Shown: positions 52,364-61,554 of the stretch, in pieces
How the letters are laid out: every line of letters starts with the position of its first letter
Numbering within the stretch: position 1 is the first letter of the stretch
From: JAIPEI01 sp964443135
GTDB lineage: Bacteria; Desulfobacterota; DSM-4660; Desulfatiglandales; HGW-15
Direction of reading: 5' to 3'
NCBI GenBank assembly: GCA_964443135.1
Contig: CAYUBQ010000020.1
Span: 1-64,000 of the forward strand
Length of the DNA: 64,000 nucleotides
Made by a program: the position numbers and the translations under genes
The notes under the pieces: model-generated
Databases searched by the model: none
Seen by the model: the letters and a program-made list of their open reading frames with translations, nothing else
Told to the model about the DNA's origin: nothing

Positions 52364-53518
52364 ATGGATTTCGAGCTGAACAAGGAGCAGGAGGCGATCC
52401 GGACCGCGGCCCGGGACTTTGCCAAGGGGGAGTTCGATCGGGAGGTCGCGCTGGAGCACGAGCGCAACCACACCTTTCCGAAGGAGATCTGGAAGAAGGC
52501 CTGCGAGCTGGGGTTCATCGGGATCCACTTTCCCGAGGTCTACGGCGGGCAGGACTACGGCATCCTGGAGAACGCGCTGGTGGTGGAGGAGTTCTGCCGC
52601 CAGGACTCGGGGTTCGGCGTCGCCGTCACCCTCGCCGACTTCGCCTCGGAGATCATCCTGCGTTTCGGCACCGAGGAGCAGAAGCAGGCGTACCTGGTTC
52701 CCCTGACCGAAGGGCGGATGATCTCCTGCGGCGGCTTCACCGAACCGGACCACGGAAGCGACATCACGGCCATGAACACCACGGCGGTCCGGGAGGGGGA
52801 CGAGTGGGTGATCAACGGCACCAAGACCTTCATCACCAACGGCACCATCGGGGACTACGTGAGCCTCCTCTGCCAGACCGACCCGGACGCGTCCCCGTCC
52901 TACCGGGGCCAGTCCGTGATCCTCGTGGAGCGGGGCACGCCCGGCTTCACCGACGCGGACGTGGGAGAGAAGATGGGCATCAAGATGACCTCTACGGCCG
53001 AGCTCTCCTTCAACAACGTCCGGGTCCCCGCCTCCAACCTGATCGGCGAGGAGAACCGGGGCTTCTACCAGGTCCTGGAGTTCTTCGACGAGAGCCGGAT
53101 CGAGATCGCCGCCCAGGCCCTGGGGATCGCCCAGGGGGCGTTCGACCGGGCCCTGGCCTACACCAAGGAGCGGAAGCAGTTCGGAAAGAAGCTCGCCCAG
53201 TTCCAGGCCACCCAGCACAAGCTGGCGGACATGGCCACCAAGATCGAGACCGCCCGTCTCATGGTGTACAAGGCGGCCTGGAACTACGACCAGGGGCGCA
53301 TCGATCCCAAGCTCACCTCCATGGCCAAGATGTACGCCGCGCGAACGGCCGTGGAGGTGGCCGACGAGGCCATCCAGCTCCACGGCGGATACGGCTACAT
53401 GCTGGAGTACGAGGTGGAGCGTTTCTACCGGGACGCCAAGATCATGGAGATCTACGAGGGAACCCGGGAGATCCAGAAGAACACCATCGCCAGCTCGCTT
53501 CTGGGCAAGCTGAAGTGA
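52364..53518 (+). CDS. Acyl-CoA dehydrogenase (first)
   Basis: A 384-residue flavin dehydrogenase with GGTGGAGGAG upstream. Family signatures are GGFTEPDHGSDITAMNT, WVINGTKTFITNGTIGDYVS, and RKQFGKKLAQFQATQHKLADM. DEAIQLHGGYGYMLEYEVERFYRDAKIMEIYEGTREIQ contains the catalytic Glu in YEGT. It desaturates a short-chain or glutaryl/isovaleryl-type acyl-CoA, passing electrons to ETF. No etfAB is in the window. Confidence 0.93.
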   Translation: MDFELNKEQEAIRTAARDFAKGEFDREVALEHERNHTFPKEIWKKACELGFIGIHFPEVYGGQDYGILENALVVEEFCRQDSGFGVAVTLADFASEIILRFGTEEQKQAYLVPLTEGRMISCGGFTEPDHGSDITAMNTTAVREGDEWVINGTKTFITNGTIGDYVSLLCQTDPDASPSYRGQSVILVERGTPGFTDADVGEKMGIKMTSTAELSFNNVRVPASNLIGEENRGFYQVLEFFDESRIEIAAQALGIAQGAFDRALAYTKERKQFGKKLAQFQATQHKLADMATKIETARLMVYKAAWNYDQGRIDPKLTSMAKMYAARTAVEVADEAIQLHGGYGYMLEYEVERFYRDAKIMEIYEGTREIQKNTIASSLLGKLK

Positions 53519-53531
53519 GGGGGAGGATCTC

Positions 53532-55217
53532 ATGTCCTTGACGTACAACCGCAGGATGCTCGAGGAAGCCGAAGAAGTCTACGACCGCTGGGCCCGGGAG
53601 GTGAAAAAGACCTTCGAGAAGCACCCCGAGCGCCTCGAGCGGTTCTCCACGGTTTCGGACATGGAAATCCAGCGCATCTACACGCCTTCGGACGTCCGGG
53701 AGCAGGACTTGGTCCGGGACGTCGGGGCGCCCGGGCAGTACCCGTTCACCCGGGGTGTGCAGCCCACCATGTACCGGGGACGCCTCTGGACCATGCGGAT
53801 GTTCGCCGGGCTGGGCTCGGCCAGGGACACCAACGAGCGGTTTCACCACCTGGTCAACGCGGGACAGACCGGCCTCTCCACGGCGTTCGACATGCCCACG
53901 CTCATGGGCTACGACACCGACTCCCCGCGCGCCCGCGGGGAGTGCGGCAGGTGCGGTGTGGCCATCGACACCGTTCGGGACATGGAGGAGCTCTTCGAGG
54001 GGCTTCCCATCGACCAGATCACCACCTCCATGACCATCAACCCGCCGGCCCCCGTGATCTGGGGCATGTACATCGCCATGGCGGAGAACCGGGGGATCGA
54101 CCGTCGCCGGCTGGGCGGGACCATCCAGAACGACATGCTCAAGGAGTTCATCGCACAGAAGACCTTCATGTGCCCGCCCAAGCCCTCGCTCCGCCTGATC
54201 ACGGACACGGTGGAGTTCGGGACCAAGGAGGTCCCGCGGTGGAACACCATCAGCATCAGCGGGTATCACATCCGGGAGGCCGGGTCCACGGCGGTGCAGG
54301 AGTTGGCCTTCACCCTGGCCGACGGCATCGCTTACGTGGACGCGGCCCTGGAGCGAGGGCTCGACGTGGACGACTTCGCCCCCCGGCTCTCCTTCTTCTT
54401 CAACAGCCACCTGGACTTCTTCGAGGAGCTGGCCAAGTTCCGGGCGGCCCGGCGCATGTGGGCCCGTATCATGAAGGAGCGGTTCAAGGCCAAAAACGAG
54501 CGCTCCCTCTGGCTCCGCTTCCACACCCAGACTGCGGGCTGCTCCCTCACCGCGCAGCAGCCTTACAACAACATCGTCCGGACGGCCGTCCAGGCCCTTG
54601 CGGCGGTCATGGGCGGCACCCAGTCTCTCCACACCAACTCCCTGGATGAGGTGCTGGCCATCCCCACGGAGGAGGCGGCCACCATCGCCCTCCGCACCCA
54701 GCAGATCATCGCTGAGGAGTGCGGCGCGGCCAACAGCATCGACCCCCTGGGAGGCTCCTACATGGTGGAGGCGCTCACCGACCGGATGGAGGAGGAGGCC
54801 TTCGAGGTCATCCACAAGATCGACGACATGGGCGGGATGCTCGCCGCCATCGAGAAGAACTATCCCCAGCAGGAGATCGCGGACGCCGCCTACCACTACC
54901 AGCAGCAGATCGACCGGAACGAGAAGACCGTGGTGGGGGTGAACAAGTACGTCACCGACGAGAGCCTTCCCGTGGATGTGCTCCAGATCGACGAGGAGCT
55001 GGAGCGGCTCCAGATCGAGCGGACCACGCGCATTCGAAACGAGAGGGATCAGCAGCGGGCGCGGGAGTGCCTGGATCGGCTGGAAGAGGCCTGCGTCGAG
55101 GGGGAGAACGCGATGCCCTCCATCATCGACGCGGCCAAGGCCCACGCTACGCTCCAGGAGATGTGCGACGTCTTTCGGAAGGTGTTCGGCGAGTACAGGG
55201 ACCCGGGCATTTATTGA
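53532..55217 (+). CDS. Methylmalonyl-CoA mutase, large (catalytic) subunit
   Basis: A 561-residue subunit with GGGGGAGG before its ATG. It has the substrate-binding TIM-barrel sequence: RGVQPTMYRGRLWTMRMFAGLGSA, GQTGLSTAFDMPTLMGYD, INPPAPVIWGMYIAMAENRG, NTISISGYHIREAGSTAVQE and WLRFHTQTAGCSLTAQQPYNNI. It lacks the cobalamin domain, which is a separate gene downstream, as in archaeal and many anaerobe mutases. It interconverts methylmalonyl-CoA and succinyl-CoA. Related acyl-CoA mutases (isobutyryl, ethylmalonyl) cannot be fully excluded. Confidence 0.92.
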   Translation: MSLTYNRRMLEEAEEVYDRWAREVKKTFEKHPERLERFSTVSDMEIQRIYTPSDVREQDLVRDVGAPGQYPFTRGVQPTMYRGRLWTMRMFAGLGSARDTNERFHHLVNAGQTGLSTAFDMPTLMGYDTDSPRARGECGRCGVAIDTVRDMEELFEGLPIDQITTSMTINPPAPVIWGMYIAMAENRGIDRRRLGGTIQNDMLKEFIAQKTFMCPPKPSLRLITDTVEFGTKEVPRWNTISISGYHIREAGSTAVQELAFTLADGIAYVDAALERGLDVDDFAPRLSFFFNSHLDFFEELAKFRAARRMWARIMKERFKAKNERSLWLRFHTQTAGCSLTAQQPYNNIVRTAVQALAAVMGGTQSLHTNSLDEVLAIPTEEAATIALRTQQIIAEECGAANSIDPLGGSYMVEALTDRMEEEAFEVIHKIDDMGGMLAAIEKNYPQQEIADAAYHYQQQIDRNEKTVVGVNKYVTDESLPVDVLQIDEELERLQIERTTRIRNERDQQRARECLDRLEEACVEGENAMPSIIDAAKAHATLQEMCDVFRKVFGEYRDPGIY

Positions 55218-55239
55218 TCCCACATCTGCGGAGGAAGGG

Positions 55240-55653
55240 ATGCCTATGGAGCGGAATCGAAGACTCAGGGTCATGGTGGCGAAGCCCGGCCTCGACGGTC
55301 ACGACCGGGGGGCCAGGATCATCGCGAGAGCCTTTCGGGACGCGGGCTTCGAGGTGGTCTACTCGGGGTTGCACCAGACGCCCGAGGAGATCGTTCACGC
55401 CGCCATCCAGGAGGACGTGGATCTGATCGGGCTCTCCAGCCTCGCCGGCGCGCACCTCTACCTCTTTCCGGCCGTGGTGGACTCGTTGAAGGAGCGGAAT
55501 GCGGAGGACATCCAGGTGATCGGCGGGGGCATCATTCCGGAGGAGGACGTTCCCAAGCTCAAGAAAGCCGGCATCCGAGAGATCTTCAATCCCGGCACCC
55601 CGCTGGACCGGATCGTGGACTGGGTCCGGGGGAACGTGAACCCCAAGGAGTAA
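55240..55653 (+). CDS. Methylmalonyl-CoA mutase, cobalamin-binding subunit
   Basis: A 137-residue B12-binding protein. The base-off motif is DGHDRG (Asp19, His21, Gly24; His21 ligates cobalt), followed by GLSSLAGAHLYLFP and VIGGGIIPEEDV, the other two B12 signatures. Two ATGs six bases apart (55240 and 55246) follow GGAGGAAGGG; either may be used. With the upstream large subunit it forms the split mutase. Confidence 0.93.
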   Translation: MPMERNRRLRVMVAKPGLDGHDRGARIIARAFRDAGFEVVYSGLHQTPEEIVHAAIQEDVDLIGLSSLAGAHLYLFPAVVDSLKERNAEDIQVIGGGIIPEEDVPKLKKAGIREIFNPGTPLDRIVDWVRGNVNPKE

Positions 55654-55671
55654 CGAGGAAGAAGGAGCGGT

Positions 55672-56652
55672 ATGCCCTCGACAGCCGAGCTGGTCGAAAA
55701 GGTGGTTTCCGGAGACGTACGCACCGTCGCGCGGGTGATCCGCGACATCGACGACGGGATCCCCGCCGTCCGGGAGGTGCTCAAGGCGCTCTACCCCCAC
55801 ACCGGAAAAGCCTACGTGATCGGGATCACCGGGGCGCCCGGCGTGGGGAAGAGCACGCTGGTGGACCAGATGATCGGCCACCTCCGGGCCCAGGGCAGGA
55901 CCGTGGGCGTGCTGGCCGTAGACCCCACGAGTCCCTTCAGCGGCGGGGCCATCCTGGGGGACCGGGTCCGCATGCAGCGCCACAGCATGGACGAGGGGGT
56001 GTTCATCCGCTCCCTGGCCACGCGGGGGCACTTCGGGGGGCTCACCCAGTCCACCCGGAGCGCCATCGACGTCCTGGACGCCATGGGCAAGGAGATGGTC
56101 ATTGTCGAGACGGTGGGCGTGGGCCAGGACGAGGTGGACGTGGTGCGGAGCGCCCACACCACGGTGATCTGCGTGATCCCCGGCATGGGGGACGACATCC
56201 AGGCCATCAAGGCGGGCATCCTGGAGGTGGGGGACATCTTCCTGATCAACAAGGCGGACCGGGAGGGCTCGGACAAGACCATGAGCGATCTCCGACTCAT
56301 GATCGACATGGACCAGAAGAAGTACGAGAGCGGCACCTGGAAGCCCCCGATCCTGAAGGCGCAGGCCGTCTTCGACCAGGGCGTGACCGAGCTCCTGGAA
56401 GAGATCGCGAGGCACGCCGAATACCTGCGCTCCGTTTACGGCGACCTCCGTTTCCGCGCCCGAAAGGACAAGGTCCGGGAGGAGCTGGCCGAGATGATCA
56501 AGAACCGGCTGGTGGAGACGGTCCTTCGCGGTATCACGGATACCGGCGAGTTCGAGGAGGCGGCCGAGGCCATCGTCCGGGGGGACATCGACCCCTACAC
56601 CGCCTCGGACGACCTGGTCCTCCCCAAGATCACCCTTCCGGATCCGGAGTAG
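55672..56652 (+). CDS. meaB: Methylmalonyl-CoA mutase-associated GTPase MeaB
   Basis: A 326-residue G3E-family GTPase that protects and repairs the mutase by gating cobalamin loading. The P-loop is GAPGVGKS at 54-61; FIRSLATRGHFGGLT, EMVIVETVGVGQDEVDV and FLINKADREGSDKT are the switch and specificity elements. It follows the mutase subunits in the standard order. Confidence 0.95.
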   Translation: MPSTAELVEKVVSGDVRTVARVIRDIDDGIPAVREVLKALYPHTGKAYVIGITGAPGVGKSTLVDQMIGHLRAQGRTVGVLAVDPTSPFSGGAILGDRVRMQRHSMDEGVFIRSLATRGHFGGLTQSTRSAIDVLDAMGKEMVIVETVGVGQDEVDVVRSAHTTVICVIPGMGDDIQAIKAGILEVGDIFLINKADREGSDKTMSDLRLMIDMDQKKYESGTWKPPILKAQAVFDQGVTELLEEIARHAEYLRSVYGDLRFRARKDKVREELAEMIKNRLVETVLRGITDTGEFEEAAEAIVRGDIDPYTASDDLVLPKITLPDPE

Positions 56653-56659
56653 GAGGGGC

Positions 56660-56899
56660 ATGCCGGTCCTGTTCTGGTGGATTCGCCACATCGTCCTGCT
56701 TGGTCTGGGGCTGTTCTTTCTCCTCTTCGGCATCCAACTCCTCGTGCTCGCGTACGGCCTGAAGGATCCGTTCAACTTCGTCATGACCTTTTTCGCCTCC
56801 AACCTGATCATCCTCATCAGCGCCACCATCCTGGCCGGGCTGGTGATCCGCATGGTGGCCGCGATCCGAGGCTCTAAAATTAAAAATAATGACAAATAG
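56660..56899 (+). CDS. Small membrane protein with two hydrophobic segments
   Basis: A 79-residue protein with two predicted membrane helices (residues about 5-32 and 40-67) and a basic C-terminal end (RGSKIKNNDK). GGAGG lies just upstream and the start is seven bases after the meaB stop, so it belongs to the same transcript. I know no function for it. The last codons and the following 50 bases are AT-rich, unlike the flanking genes. Confidence 0.65.
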   Translation: MPVLFWWIRHIVLLGLGLFFLLFGIQLLVLAYGLKDPFNFVMTFFASNLIILISATILAGLVIRMVAAIRGSKIKNNDK

Positions 56900-56944
56900 T
56901 TAGGTCAGAAATTTAAAGTGATTTGTTGGGATGGGGGGGGTGGC

Positions 56945-57493
56945 ATGGCCGACCGCAGAAAGAAGATGCCCTTCGGCAAACGGGTGATGAAGCTCAGGCG
57001 CGAGCGCAAGCTCAGCCTCAAGGACGTGGCAAACGAGACCGGGCTGGCCAAGGACTACATCTCCAGCCTGGAGAAGGGTGAGGTGATCCCACCGGTGGCC
57101 GTGATCCTCCAGCTCTCCCGGGCCCTGGGCATCGACTCCGGGCTCCTGCTCCGCGAGGAGAAGGAGGAAGAGGGAAAGCTGCGGGACCAGGACTACCAGA
57201 AACGAACCGAGGCCTACGCCTACGAGACCCTGACCCCAGAGGCCAAGGACAAGCACCTCAAGGCGTTCCGTGTGTTCATCGAGCCCAAAGAGGACCACAA
57301 GGGCGTGAGCTACCAGCACCCGGGTGAGGAGTTCATTTACGTGCTCAAGGGCAGGATCGAGGTCAAGGTGGGAGAGAACACCAATGTCCTGGGCCCCAAC
57401 CAGACGGTCCACTTCAACTCGAACATCGTGCACAAGCTGAAGAACCTCAGCGCGGACAGGGCCGAGCTCGTGGTGGTCCTGTACACGCCCTAG
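56945..57493 (+). CDS. XRE-family regulator with cupin domain
   Basis: A 182-residue regulator: helix-turn-helix at residues 10-65 (MKLRRERKLSLKDVANETGL, then YISSLEKGEVIPPVAVILQ) followed by a linker and a cupin fold (YQHPGEEFIYVLKGRIEVKVG, then NSNIVHKLKNLS). Such proteins sense a small carboxylate or metabolite. Placed between meaB and a second acyl-CoA dehydrogenase, it is a candidate regulator of this degradation gene set. The cupin metal motif is partial: HPGEEFIYVL keeps His and Glu. Confidence 0.88.
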   Translation: MADRRKKMPFGKRVMKLRRERKLSLKDVANETGLAKDYISSLEKGEVIPPVAVILQLSRALGIDSGLLLREEKEEEGKLRDQDYQKRTEAYAYETLTPEAKDKHLKAFRVFIEPKEDHKGVSYQHPGEEFIYVLKGRIEVKVGENTNVLGPNQTVHFNSNIVHKLKNLSADRAELVVVLYTP

Positions 57494-57529
57494 GGCTGAC
57501 CCTATGACGTGCCGTTTCAAGGGGGAGAC

Positions 57530-58678
57530 ATGGCGTACCCGCTGACCGAAGAACAGAAGATGATCCAGGCCATGGTCCGTGATTTCGCCCGGGAGGAGGT
57601 CATGCCCGGCGCAGCCGAGCGGGACCGGACCAAGACGTTTCCCCGGGACATCCTGAGGCAGATGGGGGAGCTGGGCCTCATGGGCATGAACGTGCCGGTG
57701 GAGTACAACGGCGCGGGCGTGGACACGGTGAGCTACTCGCTGGCCATGCAGGAGATCGCCTACGCGTGTGCCTCCACCGCCGTGGTCATGTCCGTCCACA
57801 ACTCCGTGGCCTGCGGCCCGATCTATCTCTTCGGCTCGGACCATCTGAAGGAGACCTATCTGAAGCCCCTGGCCGCAGGGGAGATGATCGGCTCCTTCGC
57901 GCTCACCGAGCCGGGCGCCGGCTCCGACCCGGGCAGCCAGAAGACCAAGGCGGTCCGGGACGGAGATCAGTACGTGATCAACGGGACCAAGCTGTTCATC
58001 ACCACGGGGAAAAACTCCGACATCACCGTGGTCACGGCCTACACGGACGCCGAGAAGAAGCACAAGGGCATAAGCGCCTTTGTGGTGGAAAAGGGCACGC
58101 CCGGGTTCAGCGTGGGAAAGGAAGAGGAAAAGATGGGGCTCCGGGCCTCGGACACGGTGGAGCTGGTCTTCGAGGACTGCCGGGTGCCCGTGGAGAACCT
58201 GCTGGGGGAGGAGGGAAGCGGGTTCATGATCGCCATGGCCTCCCTGGACGGCGGGAGGATCGGCATCGCCTCCCAGTCCGTGGGCCTGGCGCAGGCCTGC
58301 CTGGACGCCGCTGTCCAGTACGCCCGGGAGCGGGTCCAGTTCGGCAGGCCCATCAGCCAGTTCCAGGGGCTTCGCTGGATGATCGCGGACATGGCCACCC
58401 GCATCGAGGCGGCCCGGCTCCTCACCTTCAACGCGGCCGCCATGCGGGACCGGGGAGAGGACTTCGGCACGGCCGCCTCCATGGCCAAGCTCTACGCGTC
58501 GGAGACGGCCAACTGGGCCGCCTACCAGGCCCTCCAGATCCACGGCGGATACGGCTACATCAAGGAGTTCCCGGTGGAGCGGTACTACCGCGACGCCCGG
58601 GTGTTCACCATCTACGAGGGGACCTCGGAGATCCAGCGGAAGGTGGTCGCCAACGCGGTGATCGGCCGCAGAGGCTGA
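57530..58678 (+). CDS. Acyl-CoA dehydrogenase (second)
   Basis: A 382-residue acyl-CoA dehydrogenase, ATG 57530 with GGGGGAG upstream. Motifs include FALTEPGAGSDPGSQKTKA, YVINGTKLFITTGKNSD, RVQFGRPISQFQGLRWMIADM, and QIHGGYGYIKEFPVERYYRDARVFTIYEGTSEIQ with the catalytic Glu in YEGT. SDTVELVFEDCRVP is typical of short or branched-chain and butyryl-CoA enzymes. It follows the XRE-cupin regulator by 36 bases. Confidence 0.93.
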   Translation: MAYPLTEEQKMIQAMVRDFAREEVMPGAAERDRTKTFPRDILRQMGELGLMGMNVPVEYNGAGVDTVSYSLAMQEIAYACASTAVVMSVHNSVACGPIYLFGSDHLKETYLKPLAAGEMIGSFALTEPGAGSDPGSQKTKAVRDGDQYVINGTKLFITTGKNSDITVVTAYTDAEKKHKGISAFVVEKGTPGFSVGKEEEKMGLRASDTVELVFEDCRVPVENLLGEEGSGFMIAMASLDGGRIGIASQSVGLAQACLDAAVQYARERVQFGRPISQFQGLRWMIADMATRIEAARLLTFNAAAMRDRGEDFGTAASMAKLYASETANWAAYQALQIHGGYGYIKEFPVERYYRDARVFTIYEGTSEIQRKVVANAVIGRRG

Positions 58679-58697
58679 GGGCCGAAGCGGACGATCC

Positions 58698-59764
58698 ATG
58701 ACGTTGAACCGATACTTTTCCCGTTACAAAGAGATCGTTCCGGACTACCCCGGCTTTCTCGAGGCCTTGCGCCGGCCCCTGCCGCCGCACGTGCGCGTCA
58801 ACCGCCTCAAGGCCTCCCCCGAGACGGTAGCGGCACGGGCGGCAGGCGAGGGCGTGCAGCTGACGCGCTCCCACCCTACAGACGAGACCCTGTTCACGGC
58901 CGCGGGAGACAAGACCCCGGGAAACCTGACCGCCTACTTTCTCGGGCACCTCCACCCCCAGGCCCTGACCTCCTGCCTGGCCGGCGCCGCCCTGGCGCCG
59001 GCGCCCGGCGCATCGGTCCTGGACCTGTGCGCGGCCCCGGGCGGGAAGACCGCCCACGCCGCCGCCCTCATGGAGAACCGGGGCCTCGTCGTGGCGAACG
59101 ACCTCCACACCGGCCGGCACCCGGCCCTCGCCCACAACCTGGCGCGTCTCGGGGTGCTCAACGCGCTGATCACGGCCTACCAGGCCCAGGAGTTTCCCCG
59201 GAGGCAGCGGTTCGACCGCGTGCTGGCGGACGTGCCCTGCACCGGGGAGGGGGGCTTCCGGGGGGTGAAAGGCCGGACCGAGCCCATCCGGGGGCCCCGG
59301 GCCGCCGACCTCCCAGCGCTCCAGAGGCTGATCCTGGAGCGGGGCTTCGACCTCCTGGAGCCCGGAGGGGTCCTGGTCTACGCCACCTGCACCTACGACC
59401 CGCAGGAGAACGAGGCCGTGGTGGATCACCTGCTGCNNNNNNNNNNNNNNNNNNNNNNNNNNNNNNNNNNNNNNNNNNNNNNNNNNNNNNNNNNNNNNNN
59501 NNNNNNNNNNNNNNNNNNNNNNNNNNNNNNNNNNNNGCCACCTGCACCTACGACCCGCAGGAGAACGAGGCCGTGGTGGATCACCTGCTGCGGCGGCGGG
59601 AGGCCGTGATCCTCCCCCTGTCACCGGGATTACCCTCGGAGCCGGGGCTGACCGCCTGGAACAAGGAGCGCTACGATGACCGACTGGCAGGGACCCGCCG
59701 GTTCTACCCCCACCGCGTCGACTCGGTGGGATTCTACATGGCCCGCCTTGGCCGAGGCGGATGA
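58698..59764 (+). CDS. rRNA (cytosine-5-) methyltransferase, RsmB/NOP family, interrupted by assembly gap
   Basis: The methyltransferase reads continuously up to an N run and resumes after it in a shifted frame. Collapsing the N run and one 55-base duplicate removes 155 bases and restores a 303-residue protein in one frame. The SAM site is VLDLCAAPGGKTAHAAALM; catalytic Cys residues are in LADVPCTGEGGF and YATCTYDPQENEAVVDHLL; the end is GFYMARLGRGG. It lacks the N-terminal RsmB domain, so it resembles the shorter NOP/NSUN enzymes that methylate rRNA or tRNA cytosines. Confidence 0.85.
59382..59591. other. Assembly gap with 55-bp duplicate ends
   Basis: Bases 59437-59536 are N, exactly 100. 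The 55 bases before the gap (59382-59436) and the 55 bases after it (59537-59591) are identical. This is the mark of two contigs sharing an unmerged end overlap, joined by a fixed-length placeholder. The true genome probably has one copy and no missing bases. Confidence 0.9.
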
Positions 59765-60212
59765 GCGGCGCCGCATCCTCTCCTACATGGAGGAGCGGTT
59801 CGGCATTCCCGAGGCGGCCTTCGACGACTACCTGCTGCTCCGCCGGAAAAACACCTGGAGGATCCTCCGCAGGAGCCCCCACCTGGAAGCCGCCTTCCGG
59901 CTCCGGGTGGAGGTCGTGGGCATCCGGGCGTTCCACCGGATCCGCGCCTTCATCAAGCCCACCACGAGGCTCATCCAGGCCTTCGGCAGGCACGCGACCA
60001 AGGCCCGGGTCGCGCTGAGCCGGGAGGCGCTGGCCTCCCTGGCCCGGGGGAAGGAGCTGCCCCTGAAAGGCGACCTGGAGAACGGCTACGTCATCCTCGA
60101 CCTGGACGGGGAGCCCCTCGGGGTGGGCCTCCTGATCGACGGCAGGTTGCGTTCCCAGATCCCCAAGAGCGAGCTGCGTTTCTTTTCCACGAATCGAGAA
60201 GACAGCCCCTGA
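59748..60212 (+). CDS. PUA-like protein following the rRNA methyltransferase
   Basis: A protein of 154 residues if started at TTG 59748 (overlapping the methyltransferase end by 17 bases) or 141 from ATG 59787. It has RRRILSYMEERFGIPEAAFDDYLLLRRKNTWRI near the start, and KGDLENGYVILDLDGEPLGVGLLIDGRLRSQIPK at the end, similar to the PUA-like C-terminal part of RsmF-type methyltransferases. It would add RNA binding as a separate subunit to the methyltransferase. Start is uncertain. Confidence 0.6.
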   Translation: MAEADERRRILSYMEERFGIPEAAFDDYLLLRRKNTWRILRRSPHLEAAFRLRVEVVGIRAFHRIRAFIKPTTRLIQAFGRHATKARVALSREALASLARGKELPLKGDLENGYVILDLDGEPLGVGLLIDGRLRSQIPKSELRFFSTNREDSP

Positions 60213-60438
60213 TCCGGCCTCATGTGCCGGGCAGTACCTCTTCTGGGGGTTTTCATGGGTTCTTCGCAGGGCGCCCATCAGGACTCGCATCGACGGACTC
60301 GGGTCGAGCCGGCTTTCCTGTCCCGCCTGGAAGAACGGCCCTTCACCTGGATCTGGCGCACGATTGGGTCATACCCGCCCCGGAGGGGAGACTCGTGAGG
60401 GGCCTCCTGATGGACGGGCCTGCTACGGTTTCAAGCCC

Positions 60439-61134
60439 TCAGGAGTGAGCTTTGAAACGATTTCTCCTGCCTGCGACGGCTGCAAGACCGATCAGTCCCG
60501 TCCCCACCAGAAGCAGGGTGGTCGGTTCGGGGACAGCCGAGATGCTCACGTTGTCGAGAAACGCCTGGTCATCGACCCCGTTCAAGTAGTCCCCCCTCAC
60601 GTAAACCCCGGTGACGTTCCGGATGGACTCCTCGAAGCTCATCCCAGCCACATCGTCTCCCATGACCTGGAAGTTGCTCGAGGAAATCCGGGTTCTGTAG
60701 TGAACCCATTCGTTGACCGGAGGCTGGTTGTCGGATGAAAACCAACCCAGGAAGTTCTGATCCGCCGAGTCCAGCAGATCCAAGGCAAGAATGAGCCGGG
60801 ATGCATTGTAGCTCAGGTTCCCCGCCTCCTGGATCTTGAGGTCGAACCGTACGGTCCCGCCGATGTACCTGGTGAAGTCCCCACTCCACGTCCCGGGGGA
60901 CTGAAAGGTCCAGAGCGCCCCTCCAGGGGTGTTCCCCAAGTCGGTTGCGCCCACGTGGCCGCCTGGATGCCCGCCGGAGCTATGCCACGAGAGATCGCTG
61001 ACCTCCCCCGGGGTCAGGGCCAGTGAGTCCCATCCTTCCGTCCCGAGATCAAAAGTGCTACATAGGTTGGCTTGACTGGAGGATGAGAAGAAAACAAGAA
61101 CCACCAACAGCGTCCAGAAGATGACCTGCTTCAT
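60439..61134 (-). CDS. PEP-CTERM sorting-domain protein with laminin-B-like domain
   Basis: A 231-residue exported protein with AGGAGGAAG upstream. Signal peptide residues 1-22. The middle part (FDLGTEGWDSLAL, then GGTVRFDLKIQEAG, and VTGVYVRGDYLNG) resembles the laminin IV/B-type beta-sandwich found in such proteins. The end VPEPTTLLLVGTGLIGLAAVAGRRNRFK is a PEP-CTERM tail: motif, helix and basic end, recognised by an exosortase for surface or exopolysaccharide-linked display. No exosortase gene is in the window. Confidence 0.88.
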   Translation of the reverse strand: MKQVIFWTLLVVLVFFSSSSQANLCSTFDLGTEGWDSLALTPGEVSDLSWHSSGGHPGGHVGATDLGNTPGGALWTFQSPGTWSGDFTRYIGGTVRFDLKIQEAGNLSYNASRLILALDLLDSADQNFLGWFSSDNQPPVNEWVHYRTRISSSNFQVMGDDVAGMSFEESIRNVTGVYVRGDYLNGVDDQAFLDNVSISAVPEPTTLLLVGTGLIGLAAVAGRRNRFKAHS

Positions 61135-61554
61135 TTCACTTCCTCCTCATTGAATCGTTGGAAGGTGAAAGGGGTTCCCATCACGCAACTGCATTTCTCG
61201 AGGTGAGTAGGCGTCTTGCGAAAGCAGATCAGAGCAGAACCGGATGATCCATTGCGGGGCTGGTATCGGGCTCGAACGCACAGGGAGCGAGTGCTCTCGT
61301 CTCGTTGTGTACGCAAGCTTTGTGCCAGCGACGGTGAAGAAAGCTGGAAGAGGCGGGTGGAAGATTTTCAGTGGCGATCAATAAACAATATCAAAGGGTT
61401 TTCCTTTGGCGTCCTGAAAGAAGCTCGGCACCGGGACAGGGAGGTCCCGGGCCGGCGGGCGGAGCGTGTAAGGAGCTTCCTCGTCAACGCGGGATACCAT
61501 GAAATGAGAAACCCACATAGGGAAGAACCCTACACGCAGAAACAAGAAGCTCAC
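61135..61554. other. Intergenic region without recognised gene
   Basis: The 420 bases between the PEP-CTERM gene and the PAS kinase gene are less GC-rich than average and hold no open frame that looks like protein. They contain the presumed promoter of the PEP-CTERM gene, but no convincing -35/-10 pair or terminator was found by eye. Confidence 0.6.

Noticed and set aside
60224..60448. 74-codon plus-strand frame after the PUA-like gene
   Set aside because: No ribosome binding site and coding-like composition is weak; it overlaps the end of the PEP-CTERM gene on the other strand.
61131..61316. 61-codon minus-strand frame ending on the PEP-CTERM start
   Set aside because: No ribosome binding site and no recognisable composition of a real protein; it occupies the expected promoter region.
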